Shown here one piece after another: positions 34,386 through 44,088 of a stretch of 64,000 nucleotides of DNA; the first letter of the stretch is position 1, and each line of letters begins with the position of its first letter. The stretch spans positions 1-64,000 of the forward strand of contig CALTTH010000004.1 in NCBI GenBank assembly GCA_943908365.1, in the 5' to 3' direction. A model generated the notes under the pieces. That model made no database searches. It had not been told where the DNA came from and was given only the letters and a program-made list of their open reading frames with translations. Source of the stretch: an uncultured Hyphomicrobiales bacterium. GTDB taxonomy: Bacteria; Pseudomonadota; Alphaproteobacteria; Rhizobiales; Rhizobiaceae. The translations under genes and the position numbers were made by a program.

Positions 34386-36452
34386 ATGGCCGTCGCCTAT
34401 CTCGAGAAACTAAATGAGCAACAGCGCAAGGCCGTCGAGCATGGCGTTGGACTGGCTGAGGGCGAGACCGGAGGACCACTGTTGATCATCGCCGGTGCAG
34501 GCTCCGGTAAGACCAACACGCTGGCACACCGCGTCGCTCATCTCATCGTCAATGGTGCCGACCCTCGGCGCATTCTTCTCATGACCTTCTCACGCAGAGC
34601 AGCATCTGAAATGTCCCGCCGCGTTGAGAGAATCTGCCGCAATGTGTTGGGCTCTAACTCCGCGATCTTGACGGACGCACTTGCGTGGTCTGGCACATTC
34701 CACGGCATCGGCGCCAGGCTGCTGAGAATGTATGCCGAGCAGATCGGTCTCAACGTCGACTTTACGATTCACGATCGGGAAGACAGTGCTGACCTGATCA
34801 ACCTGGCGCGTCATGAGCTAGGCTTTTCAAAAACTGAAAGCCGATTTCCCACCAAGGGGACCTGTCTTGCGATTTATTCCCGCACGGTAAACTCCCAGAC
34901 ACCGTTGAGCGAGATACTGCGTCAGCACTATCCCTGGGTGGCGATGTGGGAAGAGCAGCTTAAGGAATTGTTTGCGGCCTATGTAGAGGCAAAGCAGAGC
35001 CAGAACGTTCTCGACTACGACGATCTCGTCCTCTACTGGGCGCAAATGGTCGGCGATCCGGATCTAGCCGATGATATCGGCAAGCGGTTCGACCACGTTA
35101 TGGTTGACGAATATCAGGACACCAACAGATTGCAGGCGTCCGTGTTGATGGCGCTCAAGCCGGGTGGTCGCGGTCTGACTGTGGTTGGCGACGATGCCCA
35201 GTCGATCTATTCCTTCCGCGCTGCGACGGTCCGTAACATTCTTGACTTCCCGACGTCGTTCACCCCAGCCGCTGACATCATCACGCTCGACCGCAACTAT
35301 CGCTCGACGCAACCGATCTTGGCTGCAGCGAACAGTATCATCGAACTTGCACGCGAGCGTTTCACCAAGAACCTGTGGACGGAGCGGGAGTCGCTCGAGC
35401 GCCCGAAACTTGTCACAGTCAAGGACGAGACCGAACAAGCTAACTTCATCATCGATCAGGTGCTTGCCAATCGCGAAACAGGAATGACGCTCAAGCAGCA
35501 GGCCGTTCTCTTTCGAACATCAAGCCATAGTGGTGCACTTGAGGTTGAGCTTACCCGACGCAACATTCCTTTCGTCAAATTTGGCGGTCTCAAGTTTCTC
35601 GACAGCGCCCATGTAAAGGACATGCTATCCGTCCTGCGTTTCGCGCAAAACCCGCGCGATCGGGTTGCCGGATTTCGCTTGCTTCAGATGCTCCCAGGCA
35701 TCGGTCCGAAGAAGGCTGGTGTTATTCTCGATACTATCGCGTCTGATCCTGAACCGATCATGGCACTTGCGGAAATCCCGCCGCCACCAAAGACGGGTGC
35801 AGATTGGACATCTTTTGTGACGCTCCTCACTGGTCTTGGGAAAACGCAGCAAGGGTGGCCCTCGGACATAGCTCAGGCCCGTCTTTGGTACGAACCCCAT
35901 CTCGAGCGGATGCATGAAGATGCCGATACGCGTAAAGCTGACCTTCTACAGCTTGAGCAAATCGCTGGCGGATACGCGTCCCGCGAACGGTTTTTGACCG
36001 AACTGACCCTTGATCCTCCAGATGCTACGAGCGACCAGGCAGGAGTCCCTTTGCTCGATGAGGACTACCTCATCCTCTCGACAATGCATTCTGCGAAAGG
36101 CCAGGAATGGCGCTCCGTGTTCATGCTGAATGTTGTCGATGGCTGCATACCGTCTGATCTAGGCACGGGGACGACACAGGAACTCGAAGAAGAGAGGCGT
36201 CTGCTTTATGTCGGGATGACACGCGCGAAGGACAGCCTGGCGCTGATTACGCCGCAGCGATTTTTCACCCATGGGCAGAACTCGCAGGGCGATCGACACG
36301 TTTATGCATCTCGTTCCAGGTTCATCCCAGCAACTCTGCTTCAATATTTCGAAACTATGACCTGGCCCAAAGTCTCGGCTGCGGCATCTGAGCGTAGTGC
36401 ACAGCAAATTCGCGTCGATGTCGGCGCGCGGATGCGCGAAATGTGGAAGTAG
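34386..36452 (+). CDS. UvrD/Rep-type superfamily 1 DNA helicase
   Basis: A 688-residue SF1A 3'-5' helicase. Q-motif/Walker A is AGAGSGKT at residues 36-43, motif II is VDEYQDTN at about 239, motif III is GDDAQSIYSFRAA, motif IV LDRNYRST, motif V TMHSAKGQEW and motif VI RRLLYVGMTRAKD. It belongs to the PcrA/UvrD-like secondary copies common in rhizobia rather than the longer housekeeping UvrD. The start follows a GTAATATCTT stretch with a weak ribosome site. It acts in DNA repair or removes bound proteins from DNA. It appears monocistronic. Confidence 0.88.
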   Translation: MAVAYLEKLNEQQRKAVEHGVGLAEGETGGPLLIIAGAGSGKTNTLAHRVAHLIVNGADPRRILLMTFSRRAASEMSRRVERICRNVLGSNSAILTDALAWSGTFHGIGARLLRMYAEQIGLNVDFTIHDREDSADLINLARHELGFSKTESRFPTKGTCLAIYSRTVNSQTPLSEILRQHYPWVAMWEEQLKELFAAYVEAKQSQNVLDYDDLVLYWAQMVGDPDLADDIGKRFDHVMVDEYQDTNRLQASVLMALKPGGRGLTVVGDDAQSIYSFRAATVRNILDFPTSFTPAADIITLDRNYRSTQPILAAANSIIELARERFTKNLWTERESLERPKLVTVKDETEQANFIIDQVLANRETGMTLKQQAVLFRTSSHSGALEVELTRRNIPFVKFGGLKFLDSAHVKDMLSVLRFAQNPRDRVAGFRLLQMLPGIGPKKAGVILDTIASDPEPIMALAEIPPPPKTGADWTSFVTLLTGLGKTQQGWPSDIAQARLWYEPHLERMHEDADTRKADLLQLEQIAGGYASRERFLTELTLDPPDATSDQAGVPLLDEDYLILSTMHSAKGQEWRSVFMLNVVDGCIPSDLGTGTTQELEEERRLLYVGMTRAKDSLALITPQRFFTHGQNSQGDRHVYASRSRFIPATLLQYFETMTWPKVSAAASERSAQQIRVDVGARMREMWK

Positions 36453-36559
36453 TATTGCCAGTGCGCGTCATTCGAGCGACGGCGGACGCGTCACCGTTCG
36501 AGAAGTATGGATGCGCGCACATAGAATCTTGCCAGTAGGCCGGCGATCGACCAAACGGG

Positions 36560-37309
36560 TTAGAGGTCCTCAAGTCCATTGAGCAAAGCAATATGGTCTT
36601 TTCCACTGATTGCATCTGCATCTGTTTGAACGACATACTCTATGACCGCCGAAATGCCACTGAGATGGCGTCTTAGCAAAGTCACGGCTTCGTCCTCATC
36701 ACGGGCCTTTATGGCCGTAGAGAGTGCGATGTGCTCTGCAATTACCTCATCAAAGTAACCGATCTTTGGAAAGCCGCGGCGGCGCACGCGATCAAGCTGA
36801 CCGGTCGCATTGTGGATCGTTTGCCAGATATCCGGAAAGCCTGAAATCCGGCACAAGAGACGATGAAATTCGTTATCGACGTTGAAGGCCTCATTCACAT
36901 CGCGCCGCTTAGCGGCGTCATGCTGTCGGAAAATCAAAAGGTCAAGGTCGCGTTCATAAACCGGATCGAAGTTGCGCGCCGCAAGCCTTATGGTGCGTGT
37001 CTCAAGGCTTGAGCGAACCAGATGGCCTTCGATGACTTTTTTCATGACGATCTTGTTGATGAAGGTGCCGCCGCTGGGAACGATATTGACCAGACCTTCT
37101 TGGGCTAAACGCAAGACCGCTTCGCGCATCGGGGTGCGGGAGATACCCAACTCTGCACAGGTATCTTTTTCGCTAAGCGTCTCTCCAGGCCCCAGCTTCA
37201 TGGTAATGATTGCGTCGCGGATGACATTATAGGCCCACAGTGCCTTGGGTAGGCCCGCGCCTTCGGTCACGCTCGTGTCACCCAATCCCAGTTTCGTGTG
37301 TAAGTTCAC
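36560..37309 (-). CDS. GntR-family (FadR/FCD) regulator of the amino-compound operon
   Basis: A 249-residue FCD-type GntR regulator. The wHTH is at the N-terminus (IRDAIITMKLGPGETLSEKD, LGISRTPMREAVLRLAQEGL), followed by an all-helical FCD effector domain with metal-binding residues in DNEFHRLL and RRHLSG. It is the last gene of the minus-strand operon that begins at 49218, with a 91-bp gap from the M20 hydrolase. A perfect palindrome near 49285 in front of the operon is a plausible operator. The effector is probably the transported substrate or an intermediate. Confidence 0.82.
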   Translation of the reverse strand: MNLHTKLGLGDTSVTEGAGLPKALWAYNVIRDAIITMKLGPGETLSEKDTCAELGISRTPMREAVLRLAQEGLVNIVPSGGTFINKIVMKKVIEGHLVRSSLETRTIRLAARNFDPVYERDLDLLIFRQHDAAKRRDVNEAFNVDNEFHRLLCRISGFPDIWQTIHNATGQLDRVRRRGFPKIGYFDEVIAEHIALSTAIKARDEDEAVTLLRRHLSGISAVIEYVVQTDADAISGKDHIALLNGLEDL

Positions 37310-37400
37310 CCAATGCCTCTTTCACGCAGTTCAATACTTAACGACATAGTATCACATCACTCATTTCCCGTACCATGGGATGATGTTTTGCAACCGAGCG

Positions 37401-38639
37401 TCAGAGCTCGTTCGCGATCTTGAGGGTCATGTCGAGGAGAACTCTAGCGCCCGCTGCAACTTGATATGGCTCACACCATTCTTTCTCACTGTGGGAGATG
37501 CCAGCTTTGCAGGGGACGAAGATAATGGCGGTGGGGCATATCTGCGTCATCGATAGGGCGTCATGCGACGTCAGCGTCGGCAGCATCATGGATGGATAGC
37601 CACGGTCAGCTGCTGCTTCCAGTACCTGTCCGCAAAGCTCACTCGACAGATCCAGCCGTTGGCGATAATGCGAATTGGCGTTGTGTATCGATAGCCCAGT
37701 CTCATCCTCAATCCGTTTTACAGCAGACTCGATGCGGTTGATAATCCCGGCCCGGCCCGGCTCGGTCGCATGAACGACGACATATGAAAGCTTGGTCAAG
37801 TGCGGAATGTTTACGCGGTTGTTCGGCCAATTCCGGATGACTGTGGCGCTCACCATTCCATCGGGCTCGTTCTCCGCGCCTATCGCCTCGATCTCTATAA
37901 TGAGTTGAGCTGCCGCAACCAGAGCATTCCGGCGCTTTGACATCGGTGCGGTCTGCGAATGGCCATTCTCGCCCATTATATCGATGAATCCGCTGCAACC
38001 CCAGGAACTATTGGAAACGGCCGCGATCGTGACACCGGCCGCCTCCATCTCTGGTCCCTGTTCGATATGCAGTTCTAAATATTTATGCACTGGTCGACCA
38101 CCAACTGGACGGGATCCCGCATATCCGATGCGAACAAGCTCGTCGCCGAGCAGCGTTCCTTCATCGTCCTTGCGTGACAAGGCTTCATCAAGCCGCGAGA
38201 GCCCGGCAAAAATGCTGGACCCCATGATGCCCGGCTGAAACCGCGCGCCCTCCTCGTTGGTAAAGTTGACGATCTCGATTGCCCGTCTTGTCGCAATGCC
38301 TCCGTCATTCAACGATCGGACAACAGCAAGTCCAGCCAACACGCCGAGGACGCCGTCAAACTTGCCACCGGGCATCTGAGTGTCGAGATGGCTGCCAATC
38401 ATCAGTGGCGGCAAAGACGAGTCTTCACCTTCCCGCCGTGCAAACATGTTGCCGATCTCGTCTACCGTGACTGCAAGGCCGGCCTCCTGCGCCCAGTAAC
38501 GAAACAGGTTGCGGCCTTCCCTGTCTGCGTCAGAAAGGGCCGGGCGAAAGCTGCCGCCGCCCTCGGTGGCGCCGATTGCCCCCATCGTCATGATGTCGGC
38601 CCACAAGCGTTCGGCGTTAATGTCAGGTGACGCTGTCAT
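37401..38639 (-). CDS. M20-family N-carbamoyl-amino-acid/allantoate amidohydrolase
   Basis: A 412-residue M20 peptidase-family zinc amidohydrolase of the hydantoinase/carbamoylase group. Metal-binding and catalytic motifs are IGSHLDTQ, GGKFDGVLG, FTNEEGARF and LELHIEQGP, with SHDALSM near the C-terminus. It would hydrolyse an N-carbamoyl, ureido or related amide bond of an amino acid, releasing the free amino acid. It lies 37 bp after the class III aminotransferase in the same operon. L-N-carbamoylase, allantoate and ureidoglycolate activities cannot be told apart by eye. Confidence 0.85.
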   Translation of the reverse strand: MTASPDINAERLWADIMTMGAIGATEGGGSFRPALSDADREGRNLFRYWAQEAGLAVTVDEIGNMFARREGEDSSLPPLMIGSHLDTQMPGGKFDGVLGVLAGLAVVRSLNDGGIATRRAIEIVNFTNEEGARFQPGIMGSSIFAGLSRLDEALSRKDDEGTLLGDELVRIGYAGSRPVGGRPVHKYLELHIEQGPEMEAAGVTIAAVSNSSWGCSGFIDIMGENGHSQTAPMSKRRNALVAAAQLIIEIEAIGAENEPDGMVSATVIRNWPNNRVNIPHLTKLSYVVVHATEPGRAGIINRIESAVKRIEDETGLSIHNANSHYRQRLDLSSELCGQVLEAAADRGYPSMMLPTLTSHDALSMTQICPTAIIFVPCKAGISHSEKEWCEPYQVAAGARVLLDMTLKIANEL

Positions 38640-38676
38640 GGTCTATCCTTCGACGGTCTGAAAGCATTTTTCGAAA

Positions 38677-40011
38677 TCAATTCGTTTCGTGCAGCACGGA
38701 TTCGAGCGTGTTGAGGAAGATATCGGCGTGTTCGCGCCTAAATGGCAGCGGCGGACGGATTTTCAACGTGTTGCCATGAATGCCTGCCGCGCTGATGAGG
38801 ACACGATGCTCACGCATACGATTGACCACCGCCAGCGAGCGGGCACCATCCGGAGTGCGGCTCTTGCGATCGCTCACGAATTCGAGGCCGAGAAAGAGGC
38901 CCGCACCCCGAACATCTCCGATGCAGTCGAATCTCTGCTGCAGCTGACGCATGCTCTCCAGCATGAAGTTGCCCGTCGACAACGCATTCTCGGTCAGCCG
39001 CTCGTCTTCGATGATGTCCAGGACGGCATTGGCGGCGGCAATCGACACGTGGTTGGCGCCAAAGGTGTTGAAATATCGAATGTCGTGGCCAAAACGCTCC
39101 TGCACCTCGCTCTTCATCACTGCAGCGGCGATAGGCATGCCGTTGCCCATCGGTTTACCCATCACAGCGATGTCCGGCACAATGCCATGGCGCATGAAGC
39201 CCCACATGTGAGAGCCTGTACGACCGAAGCCCGGTTGCACCTCGTCGGCGATGTAAAGTGCCCCGGCCTCATGCACAACCTCCAATGTTTTTCTCAAGAA
39301 GCCAGCTGGCTCCGAGAATATCCCGTCGGTCGAAAAGATACTGTCGGCGATGAAGGCGGCGGGCTTGATCCCACGGCGGCGCATGAAAGCAATCGCCTTG
39401 GAAACCTCCTGCGCAAACATCTCGCCGACGTCTCCGCCATCGGCACGATAGGCATCGGGTGCCGGCACGGTGACCACATGCATGCCAAGCGGCATGTTGG
39501 GGCCCAGCGATGGAGAGATGGCGGCCGTTACAGCTGTCGTGCCGTGATAAGCGTTTTCGGTAATGATGATACCGGTTCCGCCGGTTTGATAGCCGGCAAT
39601 GCGTAGTGCCAGGTCAACAGCTTCGCTACCGGTGCAGCAATACATGACCCGGTTCAATTCCACGGGAAATGTTGCAAGCAGTCTCGTCGAGTAAGCAAGG
39701 ATCTTATCGTCGAGATAGCGCGTATGTGTGTTCAATACTGCAGCTTGTTCGGCAATCGCAGCAACCACGCGGGGATGGCAGTGGCCGACCGAAGGGACAT
39801 TATTATACGCGTCGAGATAAGCATTTCCGTCAGGGTCATAGAGCCAGACACCGTCTCCGCGCACAAGGTGCAGAGGATTTTCGTAAAACAATCGGTATGA
39901 CGGGCCGAGCAACGCCTGACGACGTTCGATCATCGAACGCTCCCGCTCCGGCAGACTGGCCAGACGCGACGCGTCGAAGCCATTGATCATCGTCGTTGCT
40001 GGCTTGTTCAT
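38677..40011 (-). CDS. Class III PLP enzyme, aminotransferase or amine phospho-lyase (AGXT2L-like)
   Basis: 444 residues from the ATG at 40011, which shares ATGA with the kinase stop. It is a class III aminotransferase fold (YNNVPSVGHCHPRVVAAI, CTGSEAVDLALRIA, IADEVQPGFGRTG), with the PLP Lys in GKPMGNGMP near residue 283. GNGMP and NVPSVGHCHP are typical of the AGXT2L subgroup, whose members include phospho-lyases acting on phosphoethanolamine and 5-phosphohydroxylysine. The directly coupled APH-like kinase supports a kinase/phospho-lyase pair (inference). A plain transaminase remains possible. Confidence 0.78.
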   Translation of the reverse strand: MNKPATTMINGFDASRLASLPERERSMIERRQALLGPSYRLFYENPLHLVRGDGVWLYDPDGNAYLDAYNNVPSVGHCHPRVVAAIAEQAAVLNTHTRYLDDKILAYSTRLLATFPVELNRVMYCCTGSEAVDLALRIAGYQTGGTGIIITENAYHGTTAVTAAISPSLGPNMPLGMHVVTVPAPDAYRADGGDVGEMFAQEVSKAIAFMRRRGIKPAAFIADSIFSTDGIFSEPAGFLRKTLEVVHEAGALYIADEVQPGFGRTGSHMWGFMRHGIVPDIAVMGKPMGNGMPIAAAVMKSEVQERFGHDIRYFNTFGANHVSIAAANAVLDIIEDERLTENALSTGNFMLESMRQLQQRFDCIGDVRGAGLFLGLEFVSDRKSRTPDGARSLAVVNRMREHRVLISAAGIHGNTLKIRPPLPFRREHADIFLNTLESVLHETN

Positions 40012-41093
40012 GCCGGTCTCTCCACGGACGTGCGGCAAGCCGCTGCTAGTCGCGCAATAGTTTCATCCTTTGGCAATGCATCGAGGCGGGCAAATTGTGC
40101 CCAGACGGTGGGACTATTTCGGGTGTAACGTTCCTTATATTCCGGAAATAGTTTGGCTTGCCATTCCTGTATCGCAAGTCGCATCAGCATGCGCGTCACG
40201 ATGGCTGGATATATCAGTTCGAGTTCCTGATCGGACAGCAGCTTCTCCATCGCATATCCTTTGAGGAAATCGCACGTCGCTTCGACGGGGTCCGTAGCGT
40301 CCCCCATCTGGTAGGCCGCACCCACCGCAACATCGAATAGGACCGGTGCATGCACCATGTCGCCAAAATCGATGATACCGCTGATCGCGTCCGGATTTTC
40401 CTCTCTGACGAGAATGTTTTCCATGTTGAAATCATTATGGATAACCTGCGCGGGCAGTTGCTTTATGCGCGGCAGGATCAGGCTTTCAAAGTCCGTCATC
40501 GCCGCCTCCAGCCGCCTCCTTTGTGCCTCGTCGCCGAAGATGGACAGCAAGTCCCGCAGCCCCGCTGCGTGAGACATGTCCCAGGTGATGCGATGATGGG
40601 CGGCTTCATGCGTGAAACCATGAAGAGCCTTCTGCATCCGACCCAACAACGCACCAATGCGATAGCGCTGGATCGCAGAATGCGGCTGCGATTTCTGGGA
40701 TTTGCCCGGAACGAATGTGACCATGCGCACCCCACGGGTGGCGCCTTCATCATCGGTCATTCGGAAATCCGCCTCGCCGTCGAGCGTTCGAATGATCCTT
40801 TGGATTGGAATTCCCGGGTCGGCAGCTTCGACATGCAAAAGCGCCTGACTGTGCATGCTCGTCATGGCAGGATTTTCGGCCGGATTGAGGATTTTGAGGA
40901 GATATTCCGACCCGTCACCGAGCGTCAGGCGGTAATTGCTGTCCTTTTCGCCCCATAGCCATTCCGCCCTTCCGACGAAGCCGTATTTCTCCCGCGCGAT
41001 CTGCTCTGCCCGATCCGCAAGCACGGTGGTCGCGCTTGTCTTCAGCTCCGCGCCAAGCGCACTTGCCGCTTCCTGGTGTGCCGTGGAAGCCAT
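40008..41093 (-). CDS. APH-fold small-molecule kinase (hydroxylysine-kinase-like)
   Basis: 361 residues from the ATG at 41093 (GGGAAC upstream); an ATG at 41153 is an alternative but would lie very close to the amidase end. It is an aminoglycoside-phosphotransferase/choline-kinase fold protein. The catalytic loop is VIHNDFNMENILV (HxDxxxxN) and the metal site ISGIIDFGDM. The N-lobe Lys is in YLLKILNP. The gene overlaps a class III PLP enzyme. This pairing resembles the mammalian hydroxylysine kinase and phospho-lyase couple, so the substrate is probably a hydroxylated amine or amino acid (inference). There are no resistance genes nearby, so antibiotic inactivation is unlikely. Confidence 0.72.
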   Translation of the reverse strand: MASTAHQEAASALGAELKTSATTVLADRAEQIAREKYGFVGRAEWLWGEKDSNYRLTLGDGSEYLLKILNPAENPAMTSMHSQALLHVEAADPGIPIQRIIRTLDGEADFRMTDDEGATRGVRMVTFVPGKSQKSQPHSAIQRYRIGALLGRMQKALHGFTHEAAHHRITWDMSHAAGLRDLLSIFGDEAQRRRLEAAMTDFESLILPRIKQLPAQVIHNDFNMENILVREENPDAISGIIDFGDMVHAPVLFDVAVGAAYQMGDATDPVEATCDFLKGYAMEKLLSDQELELIYPAIVTRMLMRLAIQEWQAKLFPEYKERYTRNSPTVWAQFARLDALPKDETIARLAAACRTSVERPA

Positions 41094-41164
41094 GTTCCCG
41101 TTCCCCGATATTGCATTGAATGATTTGCACGGGGCCATCGTCGGCGCCCGCACATTGCCTGACG

Positions 41165-42592
41165 TCAGGCGAGCCTCGGCGCGCTGATCGACTCCTCCGG
41201 GAAGGCCGATTGATAAGCTGCGGCCAGCGCGAGCACGATGTCATCGCGATAGCGCGGGCCGACAAACTGCACACCGATCGGCAGGCCGCCTTGATCGAAG
41301 CCGCACGGTACCGACACGGCCGGTTGGCCGGTCATGTTGAACGGATAGGTGAAGGGCGACCAGTCAGACCAGTCCTTGCCTTCGATGCCGCCTGGGAAAT
41401 CCACACCTGCCTCGATTGCTGTCGTCGGCATGGTCGGCAGCATGAGCGCGTCATAGGTCTCATGAAACAGCGCCATCGTCACTTTAAGATCAGCCCTGAC
41501 CTGTTCGGCCGCCACATAGTCCCGCGCGGTATAGGCACAGCCTTTCTCATAAATGCGGATCAGGCCCGGATCCATAAGCGCTTTTTGCTCGTCCGTTGGA
41601 TTGATCAACTCTACAGTTCTGGCTTCGGCGGCGTACCAAAGGGCGAGAAGAGCATCCTGCGGATTGGAGAACCCCGGATCGACCTCTTCGATAATGGCAC
41701 CCATATCGGCCAGCCGTTTGGCGGCGCGCTCGACGGCGGCGGCCACGTCCGACTGGACCTCGGCGTAGCCAAGATTACGACTATAACCGATCTTCATGCC
41801 CTTGATGTTGGCAACCTTGGTTCCTTCATGCCAGTTCGGCACGGGGGTCGGGCAGTAGCCATACATCGCCTTCGCGGTCGGACCCGTTGTTGCATTCATG
41901 AACAGCGCCGCATCTTCAACCGTCCGAGTCAGCGGGCCGCGATGCGCAAGCTCGAACAACGGCGTTGGCGTGTCGGAGGGGATCCAGCCATAGGTCGGCT
42001 TGATACCGAATGTTCCGCAGAAAGAGGCCGGAATACGGATCGATCCGGCGCCGTCAGACCCCTCATGCAGGACACCCATATTGAGCGCTGCTGCGACGGC
42101 TGCACCGCCAGACGAGCCTCCGGAGGCGCGATCTGTACGCCATGGATTGAGCGTATTTCCAAAGGCCGGGCCGTGGGTCACTCCCTTCCAGCCAAACTCC
42201 GGCGATGTTGTTGTGCCAAGGACAGTGACGCCAGCGCCACGCAGGCGTTCCATGATGAGAAACTCTTTCTCCGATGGCGTTGTCGAACCCAGTGCTGACC
42301 CACGTCGCCAGGGAATGCCCTTCACGGGGGTCAATTCCTTGATTGTTGTCGGCGCACCATCGATGGGGGAAAATTGCTCTCCTTTCTTCCAGCGCGCTTC
42401 CGATGCTTTCGCTTCTGCCAGTGCAAGTTCCGGCACGACGTAAGCGAATGCATTTACGCTTGGATTGAATTTCTCAATCCGTGCCAGCGATGCCTTGGCG
42501 GCTTCCACGGGGGACGCCTGGCCCGAGGCGAAGAGCTGCGAGAGCTGCACGGCCGTCATCTCGCCAAGGTCGGTTTTGTTTGTCACATCCAT
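41165..42592 (-). CDS. Amidase (amidase-signature family)
   Basis: 475 residues from the ATG at 42592. The amidase-signature Ser-cisSer-Lys triad can be placed: Lys85 (TTIKEL), Ser160 (SGGSSGG) and Ser184 (GAGSIRIP), with the 24-residue Ser-Ser spacing usual in the family. It hydrolyses an amide bond to acid and ammonia or amine. It lies between a class III aminotransferase (18 bp upstream) and the kinase, within the ABC-linked operon. There is no GatB/GatC context, so it is not the tRNA amidotransferase. The substrate is likely an amide derivative of the transported compound. Confidence 0.85.
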   Translation of the reverse strand: MDVTNKTDLGEMTAVQLSQLFASGQASPVEAAKASLARIEKFNPSVNAFAYVVPELALAEAKASEARWKKGEQFSPIDGAPTTIKELTPVKGIPWRRGSALGSTTPSEKEFLIMERLRGAGVTVLGTTTSPEFGWKGVTHGPAFGNTLNPWRTDRASGGSSGGAAVAAALNMGVLHEGSDGAGSIRIPASFCGTFGIKPTYGWIPSDTPTPLFELAHRGPLTRTVEDAALFMNATTGPTAKAMYGYCPTPVPNWHEGTKVANIKGMKIGYSRNLGYAEVQSDVAAAVERAAKRLADMGAIIEEVDPGFSNPQDALLALWYAAEARTVELINPTDEQKALMDPGLIRIYEKGCAYTARDYVAAEQVRADLKVTMALFHETYDALMLPTMPTTAIEAGVDFPGGIEGKDWSDWSPFTYPFNMTGQPAVSVPCGFDQGGLPIGVQFVGPRYRDDIVLALAAAYQSAFPEESISAPRLA

Positions 42593-42610
42593 ATTCTCAA
42601 TCCTCAAGGC

Positions 42611-44038
42611 TTAGGCACGCGTGGCTTGAACGGTGTCCAGTGCGCGACTGACGGCACCAAACATGTCGTCGATCTGCTCGGCAGTGATAATCAATGGTGG
42701 GCAGAAGCAGATCGCTTCTCCAATATTGCGGATGATCAGGCCTTCGTTCTGGCATTCCGCCGCAACCGCCGCAGCGGCGTCTCCGGTATTTGCATCCGCC
42801 CATGGGTTGACCTCCAGCGCGCCAAGAAGGCCAATGCCGCGCGACGAATGCACAAGCGGATGTTCGGCAAGTGCCGCCAGTCCGTGGAGGAACTTTTCTT
42901 CGAGGCGCGCGACATTGCCGACAAGGTCGCGTTCCTGGATGATCTTCAGGTTCTCGAGACCAACGGCTGTCGCGACGGGATGACCGGACGCGGTGAACCC
43001 GTGACCGAAGACGCCGATCCGATCCGATTCATCGGCGATCGGCTGATAAAAGCGATCGTTCATGATAATCGCGGAAAGCGGCATGTAGGACGAGGAGATC
43101 TGCTTCGACACGACCAGCACGTCCGGCTCAATGCCGAGCGTTTCGCACGCAAACATCTTACCCGTGCGGCCGAAGCCGCAGATCACTTCGTCAGCGACAA
43201 GAAGAATATCGTATTTCTTCAGGATTTCCTGAACGCCGGCCCAGTAACCATCCGGCGGCACCAGCACGCCGCCAGCGCCCATCACGGGTTCACCCCAGAA
43301 GGCAGCGATCGTTTCCGGACCTTCCTTCAGAATGAGCTCTTCCAGATCATTCAGAATGCGCTTGGTGAAATCGGCTTCACTTTCGCCATCCAAGGCGAAA
43401 TGCACGTAGGATGGGCATGACGTGTGGATCATCCGGTCGAGCGGCAGATCGAAGCTTTCATGATTGCGAGGCAGGCCCGTGATTGAACCGGAAGCGATTG
43501 TCACACCATGATAGCCCTTGATCCGACCGATGATCTTCTTCTTGTCTTTCTTGCCAAGCGCATTGGAACGGTACCACACCATCTTGCAGGCGAGGTCGTT
43601 AGCTTCCGAACCCGAGGATGTAAAATGCACTTTCGACATCGGCACGGGAGCGAGCTTGATCAACATCTCCGCCAGATCGACCGAAGGCCCATGGGTCTTG
43701 TAAGCGAAGCTATGATAATAGGGCAGCTTCTCCATCTGTTCCTTGGCGGCTTCCACCAGACGCTTTTCGCTGAAGCCCAGCGCCACGGACCACAGCCCGG
43801 CCAGTCCCTCGATATAACGCTTTCCGGTATTGTCGGTGACATAGATCCCGTCGCCGCTCTCGATCACAAGACCGCCTGATTTTTCGTATTTTCGAAGGTT
43901 GACCATCGGATGCATCTGATAGGCCATGTCACGGGCTTCCACAGAATTCGGCATAATCGTCATGTATTGCTCCACAATCGGGCTCTTAAGCCCCCAACTT
44001 GGTTGATATCGACCGGACGAGTGGTCTGATTTCGACAT
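42611..44038 (-). CDS. Class III aminotransferase (omega-amine/pyruvate type)
   Basis: A 475-residue PLP aminotransferase. Landmarks are YIEGLAGLWSVALGFSEKRL, SSGSEANDLACKMVWY, ADEVICGFGRTG and the PLP Lys in VSKQISSSY near residue 310. Family members use pyruvate or 2-oxoglutarate as acceptor with GABA, beta-alanine, putrescine or similar omega-amines. It is 50 bp downstream of the ABC ATPase gene and begins the enzymatic part of the operon. A second class III enzyme is in the same operon, so the two probably act at different steps. Confidence 0.83.
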   Translation of the reverse strand: MSKSDHSSGRYQPSWGLKSPIVEQYMTIMPNSVEARDMAYQMHPMVNLRKYEKSGGLVIESGDGIYVTDNTGKRYIEGLAGLWSVALGFSEKRLVEAAKEQMEKLPYYHSFAYKTHGPSVDLAEMLIKLAPVPMSKVHFTSSGSEANDLACKMVWYRSNALGKKDKKKIIGRIKGYHGVTIASGSITGLPRNHESFDLPLDRMIHTSCPSYVHFALDGESEADFTKRILNDLEELILKEGPETIAAFWGEPVMGAGGVLVPPDGYWAGVQEILKKYDILLVADEVICGFGRTGKMFACETLGIEPDVLVVSKQISSSYMPLSAIIMNDRFYQPIADESDRIGVFGHGFTASGHPVATAVGLENLKIIQERDLVGNVARLEEKFLHGLAALAEHPLVHSSRGIGLLGALEVNPWADANTGDAAAAVAAECQNEGLIIRNIGEAICFCPPLIITAEQIDDMFGAVSRALDTVQATRA

Positions 44039-44088
44039 TTCATCATCAAGGCCGGCTCACGTCGGCATCGAGTGTCGAATTCATTCCA

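Noticed and set aside
34090..34413. 107-codon open frame before the helicase
   Set aside because: It overlaps the helicase start, lacks a ribosome site and shows no recognisable sequence.
40008..41093. Aminoglycoside resistance kinase
   Set aside because: The fold is shared, but the operon holds amino-compound catabolic enzymes and no resistance context, so a metabolic kinase is more likely.
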